In this document: piece after piece, positions 1 to 8,259 of the stretch | Position numbering within the stretch: position 1 is the stretch's first letter | Layout: the number at the start of each line of letters is the position of its first letter | Assembly (NCBI GenBank): GCA_030770425.1 | Contig: JASJFT010000346.1 | Span: 1 to 30,749, forward strand | From: Darksidea phi | Lineage: Eukaryota > Ascomycota > Dothideomycetes > Pleosporales > Lentitheciaceae | Reading direction: 5' to 3' | DNA: 30,749 nt | The notes under the pieces: model-generated | What the model saw: the letters and a program-made list of their open reading frames with translations, nothing else | Told to the model about the DNA's origin: nothing | Databases searched by the model: none | Program-made: the position numbers and the translations under genes

Positions 1-77
1 AACACACACCCCCCCTGCCCCCCCCCCCCCCACGGGCCCCCCCCCCCCGCGGGCCCCCCCCCCCCCCCCCCCCCCCG
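1..77. repeat. Low-complexity C-rich edge
   Basis: The first 77 bases are almost only C, broken by a few A, T and G. Such homopolymer at a sequence edge is common as a read or assembly artefact (poly-G on the other strand). It carries no gene and does not contain the fungal telomere unit TTAGGG/CCCTAA. The bases should be treated as low quality. Confidence 0.8.
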
Positions 78-287
78 GGTCAACTTGGCTGTAGGCCGAC
101 ATATGATTGGTCAACAGACATCACCTCTCACGCAAAATCTTAGTGGAACTTGGGAAGGGGGGCAGCCCGCAAATGTGTCCCCCTTGTACAAGGGGGTACC
201 ATGAACAGGCTGTCCCGCTGTTCTGTGGCAAAAGGCCCGTGTATGGAAGCTGCGAGAATCAAATACCTTGTTTTATAAGCGTTTTGC

Positions 288-468
288 TAGTACTATTGGA
301 CTAATAAGTAGATAGAAGAGCGCTTGAAATAGGCCCTAAAGTACTACAAGGGGGTTAATGAGTAGATAGAAGAGCGCTTGAAATAGGCCCTAAAGTACTA
401 CTAGGGGACTAATGAGTAGATAGAAGAGCGCTTGGAATAGGCCCTGAAGTACTACTATTGGACTCAAT
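288..468. repeat. 54-bp direct tandem repeat, three copies plus a partial copy
   Basis: Three head-to-tail copies with an exact 54-base period start at 307, 361 and 415; each begins AGTAGATAGAAGAGCGCTTG and continues through a GGCCCT(A/G)AAGTACTAC block. The last bases of a further copy (TACTATTGGACT) lie just before the first full copy. Copies differ by only a few substitutions, so the array is young. It lies in non-coding DNA. Confidence 0.9.
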
Positions 469-886
469 TAGGAAATGAGAGGCCGGAACGGAGTCATTCG
501 CCGCAAAATAGGAATGTAGTCAGCACCAAATACGACGGGTACAGCTTGAAATTCAATTTGGCCTAACCGTTGAAAGTGGTTCTATTTTACGAGCACTGGT
601 GGGTGTTGGAACCGCATTTTGCTTTTTAGGACTATTCTCGACTTTGCCCCATGCAGGCCAAGCTGTAATGAAATCTGGACCGCTTCCACGCATCGGGGAA
701 GCGGAATAGGCTTGGAAGCAGCACTTACTTTTTGTGTGGATGACAGCCTACAGACCGACACGCCGGAGCATGATGTAAATGATATAAAGTTGGGGGGTGC
801 TGCACTCTCTTCCTGCGATACACAGCTTCAACTACCGACCTTCCTATATCTCCAACGGGAGCCTCCACATCAAAAGATCTCTCAAG
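469..886. other. Intergenic, upstream of the RRM gene
   Basis: About 420 bases between the tandem repeat and the start of the RRM gene. Open frames here are short and read through into the gene in the wrong context. It presumably holds the promoter and 5' untranslated region of the RRM gene; no specific site can be named. Confidence 0.5.
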
Positions 887-1940
887 ATGTCCATGTCAGC
901 TTCCAGTACACACGGTGCCGCCGGCAACTACCTGCTCATTGCTTGTGGAGAAGCGCGTCATGCTCCATTCTTGGCAGAGTGGAAGAAGTTCAAAGATTAC
1001 ATTCGAGAATCTGTGAATGAGCAACCCGGCTGGGTGGAGGTATGCCCTGGGCAGCGAGAAGGGCAGTTTCAAGGGTGGTGCAGACTGAAGGATAGGGAAG
1101 GCGCGGATAAAGCTTACAGTACGTATCAGTCGTTTCTTGAATGCTACCAGAATCTTGCTAATTTTGCGCCTAGAGGGTTGTTGTAAATCTGCAGGAGTAC
1201 TGGTTCACGTCTTTGCAACGAGCTTCCAAAGTGCATACTTCAGCTTGGTGAAGTGTAATTGCGAGGCACAATTCGCGGGCGTGCGTGGTCACTCACCTGG
1301 AAAATCTAAAATCGACGTCGAGACTGTCAACAAAACTCTCGCAAGCCAGCGGCCTACAGCGACTCCAAAGTATGCAGTATCGACTTCACAGTATGCCGCG
1401 ACTTCACAGTATGCAGTACCAGCGCAATCTGCATACCAACAGTCAAATTACTACCAAACCACTTCATACGCGCCCCCTTCTGCGTACTATCCGCCAACGG
1501 CAACGCAGTATCCGACGCCGCTAGTGCCGGCCTATTCGCAGAGCGCGGATGGACTGCCAGTCAACCTTGGCCAGGGGGCAGTGGTCACCGAGTCACGCGG
1601 CATTTTCATCCAGGGTCTAAACTACAATGTCCAGAACCACGATCTGTTGGCATTGATCCAGGGCGTGGGGCTGCAGCCGATCGAGGCCAAGGTCCACAAG
1701 AACTCTAAAGGATCATCAAAGGGTGTTGGCTCGGCCAAGTTCGGCACCAAGGAGGAGGCTCTGCGCGGTGTTACCATGCTCAATGGCCAGGTCCACCGGG
1801 GCAAGACACTTATCGTGCGCTTGGACAAGGAGTCGACGGTTGTTGGAGCCCTCCCACCCCTCATAGTGGATGGCACGAACCAGTCTGGAGTAAGTACCGT
1901 GGGACCCCGGAAAACGATCTCGCTAATAATGTAGTACTAA
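887..1940 (+). CDS. RRM-type RNA-binding protein, spliced
   Basis: Likely exons are 887-1118, 1174-1889 and 1935-1940, giving about 317 residues. The first ATG of choice sits in CTCAAGATGTCC. Intron 1 (1119-1173) has GTACGT, a TGCTAAT branch site and a TAG acceptor; intron 2 (1890-1934) has GTAAGT. Residues about 10-78 form a degenerate first RRM-like module (NYLLIACG...GWVEVCPG...GWCRLKD). A Tyr/Gln/Ser/Pro-rich linker around residues 145-195 follows. The C-terminal RRM has an RNP2-like IFIQGL and an RNP1-like SKGVGSAKF followed by MLNGQVHRGKTLIVRLDK. Such proteins bind single-stranded RNA; the target is unknown. The 3' end is uncertain: an alternative acceptor at 1976-1977 would add a longer unrelated tail ending near 2149. 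The family call is firm; the exact last exon is not. Confidence 0.75.
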
Positions 1941-2580
1941 ACGGCCTCCGCGATCTGCACTCGTTGAACCTGTGTAGTCCGATTTACACGCGTTTCCATC
2001 GAGGACTGTGGTCGCGTCAAACCGCCTCTGCTGCAGGATCGATCTGTGCAGTCCGCTCCGTCGGGTTCGTGGTTCTTCTCGGTATTTTGGTAGTATTCCT
2101 TGTTACCCTCTTTCTGTACGCTTTCCACTACTCTCCCTAATGGTGCCATGAAAGGTCTTCTCTGTCAACAATACACATGTTTTTCAATGTCTTCAATATG
2201 GAGCTTTTTGGTGTTTCGGGTAATGGACGGTGTATCGGTGTAGTAGCTCTTAGTTATTTTTTTGCTTCTCTCGGAGTACAAATGCAAGCACATCCACATC
2301 TTAGCCATGGTATTTGGAGAGTTCCGTGCCAAGGGGTGAACCCTGTACATATCGACTTTGCCGCTACTAGCGTGTGAAAAGCCGGGACGATTAGCCCGCC
2401 ACGCGCTTCGAGAACGAATCAAAGTCTCTCTGAGACGAGTCAAATCTCGCCACACTAATGATGCGTATATGGACTTCATCGGACTTGTTCGGATCTCTGT
2501 TCCCGCCCCCCCGGTGGCTTTTCGACGCCATACGCCTCAAACTCTGATTAGTGAACCATGCATGCGCTAGATGACTACAA

Positions 2581-2892
2581 CTAGGAGCTGGGCTGCGAGC
2601 TGCGAGCTGCGAGCTGCCAGCTGAGTCTCAGGCCATCATCCGAGCAATTAGCCACCTCCAAAATATCTGAAGATTGCATCCACTGCTGGATAAGATCCCC
2701 ACAGATACGAGTCGTGATCTCGGAAACCGTGACACACACGTGACTCATAGAGCGTGTCGAGCAGACAGCCTGGTCATATTGCAAATTCCCGACACTTTGA
2801 AAGCTGGAGCATAACGCATGCGTTGTTACATCGCAGGTTACACACAACAGCGTCATTTGACCGACTCCGGGAGAAATTCTCCTAGCTCCCAT
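2581..2892 (-). pseudogene. Possible relic of a small secreted cysteine-rich protein
   Basis: An open reverse frame whose translation has a compact, regularly spaced cysteine pattern: CVTCD, then LQYDQAVCSTRSMSHVCV, then RICGDLIQQWM and VANCSDDG. This spacing resembles fungal small secreted proteins with disulphide-linked cores. No signal peptide precedes it in frame, and the 3' end of the frame runs into a simple heptamer repeat. It could be an exon whose first exon is missed, a decayed gene, or chance. It is not assigned to a family. Confidence 0.25.
2592..2617. repeat. GCTGCGA heptamer microsatellite
   Basis: Three full copies of GCTGCGA and a partial fourth follow each other without spacing. 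It lies at the 3' end of the doubtful cysteine-rich reverse frame. Confidence 0.85.
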
Positions 2893-4449
2893 GGACCGCC
2901 TTGAAGTATGTTTAGATGGTAGCAGGCACAGAGAAACGCGGCGCTACTCGAAGCCTCGTTCAAAAGCACTTCTTCGAGGAAGGCTAGCATTTAGCTAGTC
3001 TTATGTGGGTGTTGTTTTGGCGGAAATGATGGCTTTCATTCCGATCCCAAGTGGAAGATCTAAGGTGTCGGGATCGATGCATTTGAAGTTTGCGAAACAC
3101 GAAGCTCCTTCGGCCGGCAGTTTGCGCGGCTCGCGATTTGTACAGTGTATGGAGTAACACTCATCTGTGTTTCAGTGATAATTTCGAGGCTGTGAGTTGG
3201 AACGTGACCTCATCATCATGAATTACTGCATGAAGAAGGTCTCAGGAGTACTTGCCACCTAGAAGGTTATCGAAGCGTGAGAGATGTACAGTAAAGAATT
3301 ATTGGGGAACTATCACTCAACGGCTAATAAACTCTCTAGCTGCGTCTTCTTTCCTATGATGTCTAACGACGCTAGCCGTCACACATTACGCCACGAGCGT
3401 TTCCCACGATCAGGACCTTATCGGCGTCGAAATCGAGCCACCGAAACAACATAATATCGCTGCTGCAATATGGATGAAGGAGGGTTGGCAATCGCAGTGA
3501 CGACTGGGGTAGTGTTTGGGTGTTGCAACCCAACACAGCTCCACAAGCTGCGCGATCCATGTATAATCTCACAATATGCGACCATCGAAATCTGAACCAA
3601 TCTGAGCAAAGCGGCCTGTCAAGCAAGATACCGGAATGTGTTCGGTCGCAAACCTGGGAACCTCAAATGACAGGTTCAGCGCGCCCCTCACCTCGCCGAT
3701 TCACATGCAGCCACCACCAAGTTTACAAAAGCCACAATGCCACAACATGCGTCCAGCAAACCCTAGAATCTGGGGTGTGGTACAAACTCGCGAGAGGTGG
3801 ATTAAGGGCAACGAGGGGTGTCAGGAGGCCTAAGCCAAAACCGCATTGAGAAATAATCGTGGAAGACGGCGATACGGTACAAGAACGCTTGCGGAAGATC
3901 CATGCTCCCACGCCTGACTCCGGCCCAACGTCCACCACCCCTAGAGCCACGATGGCACGAGGGGCGCTATGGTTATGAGCATGACATGCATACACGCGCA
4001 TAAACGCACTCCGGTTGGAGAGATGTTGCGCATGGGTGGGCGAAAACCCTCTGATGCATGACATTGTTTTGAGGGGTCACCCACACATCAATCGAAGGCG
4101 CTTGAGAAAATCCACGTGGCTGCAACCACGATCTACGGCCCAGAACAGGTGTCAGTACCCCAGCTGAAAGCGGTCTTCGCCGTATTGGATATGTGGAGAG
4201 GCGCAGAGCGAGGGTGTTGGGTTTGCTCGATAGTGACAATTGGCCTATCGCAGGGTCCCGATATGGAAACGACTTTGGCCTGTTCGTAGGGACCTCTTGT
4301 ATCGCGAGGTCGGAGCAATAAAAGAGGGGCAAGGTGTTGTGGGTTGCGTAGGTTGTAGAGAAAGATGGTGTGCACACGCGTTCACATTTCGTCATGACAT
4401 TGCTCCCTTCGGCTGTACCCGCTCGACAAGAAATTAACGCAATGAACTC

Positions 4450-4761
4450 CTAGGTACACGACTGTTGCGAAGCTTGATGCCTTTCAAAATTTCGCTGAGT
4501 GCTGTTATAGAAGTCGCATTCGGACGATGAAATAACATCGAAACCGTATTTGGAAGCACCAGTCTTGTACTGCGAATGGTCCACTTGTGCCCGAATCTCA
4601 GAATAAGCAACGTTGGTCCCAGATACACTGTGGATGTCGAGAATGATGATCCCGGGGCTATCCACGGCAGGCTCTAGGCCTACTCGCAGATATCCTATGG
4701 TGTGAACATGATTGGTTTTAATGTTCGTGTCTACGCGCTGCGCCCCGTTTTCATATCGCAT
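4450..4761 (-). other. Unassigned open frame of 103 codons
   Basis: A reverse open frame beginning at an ATG shortly after an in-frame stop and an acceptor-like CCAG. The translation includes IGYLRVGLEPAVDSPGIIIL and SKYGFDVISSSECDFYNS, which reads more like protein than most frames nearby, but I recognise no family. It lies 57 bases beyond the stop codon of the AtuA/bZIP relic and may be a last exon of a lost gene or chance. Confidence 0.2.
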
Positions 4762-4817
4762 ATTTCGGTATCACTGGATTATAACACATCCTGAGGGAAC
4801 TCTAAACTTTTTCTTCG

Positions 4818-5393
4818 TCAGTTAGCATTCGCTCTTTCCTGCTGACTTCCTACTACCCACTCACTTTTATGGCTTGCGTACTCATCAATGATGTCCGTTA
4901 TTTCTGGAAACTTTCTCCTAAGCACACCATGTACAGTCCAATTCTTCAATTGCCTAATATGTTCTTCGTATACTGGGTTGATCAAGATGCCGCCGCTCTC
5001 GTCATTCAAGGTTGTCATGATAACAAGGCTGGGATCGTAACCCCAGTTTGTCTCGAACGAGTGACTGTATGCAGAGGCAAAGTCGTGGACTTCGGGGTGG
5101 TCGATCAAGTAGGTGCGGACTTTTGGCCTGTATGCGTATCAACAACGCGTCGCTTTTTGGATGAGATGGTATACCAAGCTATGCGATCAATCCAACTCGG
5201 ATGAGGCCGCTCTAGCTGCGCTTTCTCAGGCCGCAACCACTCCGGCATCGCCTCAAAACTCGCCCGCGTCCTAAGCATTTGCCATTTCATGAGCGTGCTC
5301 GTCACGTAGTGCACAGCGACCTTCTTTGGCAAGGTATCGATCTCTGTATAACTCCGCACAATGTCTCCCACCGGTGGCGAGCAGATCTGCATC
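4818..5393 (-). pseudogene. DUF3425 (bZIP-type factor) C-terminal half, fused to the AtuA relic
   Basis: Two exons (down to 5175, then 5127-4818) joined by a 47-bp intron with GTATAC donor and ACAG acceptor. Splicing yields WIDRIAWPKVRTYLIDHPEV, the conserved Trp/Pro core of DUF3425, the C-terminal domain of many fungal bZIP regulators. Before it come SYTEIDTLPKKVAVHY and MPEWLRPEKAQLERPHPSW; after it NWGYDPSLV and the closing block LINPVYEEHIRQLKNW, all in family order. The basic-leucine-zipper DNA-binding half is absent. Instead the reading frame continues upstream, with no stop or frameshift, into the AtuA-like sequence. The DUF3425 part itself has no visible damage. It could be a transcribed chimera or a leftover from a deletion or translocation that joined two genes. 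Confidence 0.75.
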
Positions 5394-5431
5394 TTCTGTC
5401 TGAGCGAAAATGTGCATATCGACTGTACTAT

Positions 5432-6895
5432 GTCCTGTGATTGGGGGTCCTCAGGAACAGTACCGCATAGTTGAGACTTCAAGCATGTAAACTTCTTCGC
5501 ATGCTCGCCCATCGCAGCTAATGTCTGTATCTCCACCATCTTCGCTTTCTCTTCAACATCTAGTCCAGTAAGGAAGAAGTGGAATTCAACCCGGTAACCA
5601 CCCTTTGTGGCGATGCCAACTTTGGTGGTAGGCGGAGCTAGAAGACCTTGGACGCCTGATATCCGCACAGCGTCTTCGCTGACCTGCCCGAGCTTGACAT
5701 TTTCTATTTGAGCGGTTACATGAGAGTTGTAACAGTATGGGCCTTGGATCTCGTAGGCTAACTAGCTGGCGATAGTGGCAATGTTAACTGAGCCATGACT
5801 GCCCTAGGATAAAGTCAATATCATGTGGGATGGACGGTATTGACCTGGTGAACTCACTTTCCCCATAGTGAAGACAGCCTCGCCATTGTGCTCGATAGCC
5901 GTAACAGGGTACCCCATATCGGTGCCCTTCACGCCTAAGGCTTTGGAACCACTGTAGTAACCTCCAGCCGCGTACATCGAATATTGGATAATGTGGCCTG
6001 AATATCAGTTGGCAGTAGTCACGATTTGTCCACTCATCCGTACGTATCAACGCCGAAGCGACTTCTTGGATGTTCTTCTCACGAGTCCACCCGTGTCACC
6101 ACATCCCAGCGCTGACAGTGACCGAAGAATCCGCAACACGACCGCAGACGACGATATCCGCATCACTAAAGACTATCAATTGCCATCCTTTCGCATGGTC
6201 AAAACTGCAACATACCAGCAAAACAAGCAGCAATCCCCGTTCCATCAAGATAACACTGCGTGCAAATTGGCTCATGGCCCCAATCCTGGTTGTTCTGCCC
6301 CGCAGGCAAATTTGGAAAGTTCTCTCCTTTGTCCATCAACGAACCCTACCTTCAGATCCACGCCGTGATTCTGTACTAGCCGCTTGATCTTATCGTCAAG
6401 ACCGGCTACATCGCTGGCTCCGGCATTGACACAAGCCTTTGTCTTGCTCTTTGCGAGCCACAGGATAGCGGGGTCGATCTCTTCGAGAAAGTAGGGTTTG
6501 TAGGTTGCACTGACGATTGACATGGCCTTTTTGGTAAGCTTGTCACATTTATCGACGCCGCGGAGGGTCGTGTTGCATTCGGACATCCAGTCACCAGTTA
6601 TTACATCGATACGGATTTCGTTCTATAATGTTAGTGTCTACTCTTGCTAAGTTGGGGGCGGAGGTAGTAGATGCACCTTTGCCATTTTGCCATATCGTGA
6701 ATAGCTCGTTTCCGGTCATATACACTAGGCATGGCTAGTACAAGGAGCTTAAAGAGATCTCTGGGTGGACCTTACCTCCAGAGCATTCTACAATGCAGAT
6801 TGGTCCCTTGCGTGATCCATTAACTCCATTAGAGCCGTCTAAATCGACTGAAGCGTTGACGCCGTTCTCGCCTGGAAGACTCAGGTTGAGTTGAA
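5432..6895 (-). pseudogene. AtuA-like (DUF1446) family gene, disrupted
   Basis: Family blocks appear in order on the reverse strand: GPICIVECSG (about 6776-6805), YDRKRAIHDMAK (6688-6723), VITGDWMSECN (about 6571-6603), KACVNAGASDVAGL, the block ADIVVCGRVADSSVTV (about 6110-6160), QYSMYAAGGYYSG, GVKGTDMGYPVTAIEHNGEA, YEIQGPYCYNSHVTAQIENV and GLLAPPTTKVGIATKGGYR. AtuA-type proteins act in acyclic terpene/isoprenoid breakdown in bacteria; the fungal relatives' substrate is not established. Lesions seen: an 8-bp tandem duplication (6678-6693) that breaks frame, a frameshift near 6325-6335, an in-frame TGA at 6096-6098 inside the MWWHGW-type block, and an in-frame TAG at 5762-5764. Plausible introns remain at 6775-6735, 6676-6623, near 6220-6172, 6043-5998 and 5857-5804. 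No start codon is visible in frame, and the C-terminal part is replaced by the DUF3425 sequence. Confidence 0.8.
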
Positions 6896-7485
6896 GAAGG
6901 TATGAGGTAGCAAGAGTGAAAAACCAAGATCGCGACAGTAGAGAAAACAGCAGCTGAAACTGGAAATTGGGGGCTTAAGTACGGTAAGCACTCCCGCGAT
7001 TCCGAAAATCAATCGTCTACAACCTACAATCGCAACGAATTGTCATGATCCTCAAGACGGAACTACTTCATAAAGCAGAGCCGCCACAGCTACGGTCTCA
7101 GGACCTACGTCAATCGAACTCTTGTGTAGTACTGCACTTCGATTAGGGGGTGTGCGGAAACAGACTGCTAGGAAATGCCGCTAGTGAATCATCTGGGGAA
7201 ATTGTGGGGAGAGGACGAACTAATGAATCATTAGCATGTCGTACCCCGCTGGTTCAGTGATTCCCGTCACCGCAATCGTGGGTACGTGTTTCTGCAACAC
7301 ACTTACCCACGGGGGCGACTCGAGTCGATAGGTGTGCGGAGAGCTTGTGCGACCTTCCAGCAACCAGAAATGATAGGCGAAATTGTAGAGAAGCGTCATA
7401 AATCAAGTGTACCGTGCGAGCATGCATTCGAGGGACAGGTGATACGGGTTATTCGAGTATCATATGCTCAAGCTCGGCTACTGCT
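6896..7485. other. Intergenic between the AtuA relic and the ABM gene
   Basis: About 590 bases without a supported gene. The AtuA frame stays open up to a TAA near 6974 but contains no ATG. One copy of a shared near-palindrome lies at 7218-7235 (listed separately). Confidence 0.5.
7218..7235. repeat. Near-palindromic motif AACTAATGAATCATTAGC, copy 1
   Basis: The core CTAATGAATCATTAG is an almost perfect inverted repeat. An 18-base copy with one mismatch lies at 8998-9015, so the pair flanks the ABM gene. It could be a regulator-binding site or a coincidence; nothing proves function. Confidence 0.4.
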
Positions 7486-8259
7486 CTATACATTTGAAAT
7501 GCCATTTCCCTTGCCCAAGTAGCCTGCAACAATCTTCAGCACGGCGTGCTTCATCGAGACGCGAATCTCGTCACCATATTTCGCTTTGTTCTCCTTTACA
7601 GCGTTGCTCAGGGCATGCACCTCCTTGAAGTATTTAAGACTGGGGTACACTTCAACAATCTTGATTGTCTCCGGATGATCCTTGTTCTTCTGACAACTGT
7701 AGCTCAGCGTCTCGGGTTCGTTCTTTTCGGTTTCCGAGGCGACGCGTTTCCAGCCCTCCAGCGCCTCGGCTCGCTTGCCGTCCTTGTATTCGATCGAAGC
7801 GTAGATGATCAATGGGTCGGCGAAACCCACTACGTCGGGCCGTGTGAAGGCGGCTACGATTTCTGAGGTTTCTATGGTTGGCGGGCCGCCGAAGAGCGTA
7901 GGGTTTGCATCGAAGTAGGCAAGTGCGTCGACGACGGGTTTGGATGCCATGTGCGAATCGTATGCTTCTTGTGAGGCGAAACTAGAAATATATCAGAGAT
8001 GTCATTGACTATTGACAAGAAGGCGTATACTCCTCAATGATCCAGAGAGACTTCTCGTCAGCCTCATTTCCAGGGATACAGATTGCATGGCCGGTGACTC
8101 CCGGTTCGTCCTGTTTTGTATACTGGCTGACCTTTTCTGCCACTTCGATAACCTAGAACAAATCAACGAAATTGCCTCCGAAGATTCCATAGCACGTACT
8201 GTCTGTCTGGACGCCTTGTCAGCAGCTACCAGTTGGGAAATGAGTGAAATGCCGGGCAT
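7486..8259 (-). CDS. Double-domain ABM (antibiotic biosynthesis monooxygenase-like) protein
   Basis: Three exons, 8259-8200, 8152-8031 and 7981-7486, give 225 residues. Intron 1 has GTACGT and TTCTAG; intron 2 has GTATAC and TTCTAG; both join in phase. The first ABM module begins at the N-terminus with ISLISQLVAADKASRQTVIE and runs through EKVSQYTKQDEPGVTGH and SLWIIEEDFASQEAYDSHM. The second starts near FADPLIIYASIEYKDGKRAE and ends near HAVLKIVAGYLG. These are ferredoxin-like dimeric alpha-beta barrel proteins; relatives include cofactor-free quinone-forming monooxygenases, but many act in other ways, so no substrate is given. There is no signal peptide, so it is probably cytosolic. It lies next to the AtuA/bZIP relic on the same strand, which suggests an earlier shared locus. 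No lesion was found. Confidence 0.85.

Larger units (their letters stand above)
1941..4817. other. Gene-poor region with doubtful coding traces
   Basis: Nearly 2.9 kb with no confident gene. Open frames on both strands are short and mostly overlap one another in antisense, as expected by chance. Two reverse frames are worth naming and are listed separately (2581-2892 and 4450-4761). No transposon ends, tRNA or other RNA gene could be recognised. Confidence 0.55.

Noticed and set aside
1..106. Telomere at the left edge
   Set aside because: The edge is poly-C with no CCCTAA or TTAGGG units.
5784..6050. Reverse frame taken as a separate 88-residue protein
   Set aside because: It crosses a 46-bp intron of the AtuA relic and then reads the AtuA exon in the wrong frame; the correct frame gives QYSMYAAGGYYSG and GVKGTDMGYPVTAIEHNGEA.
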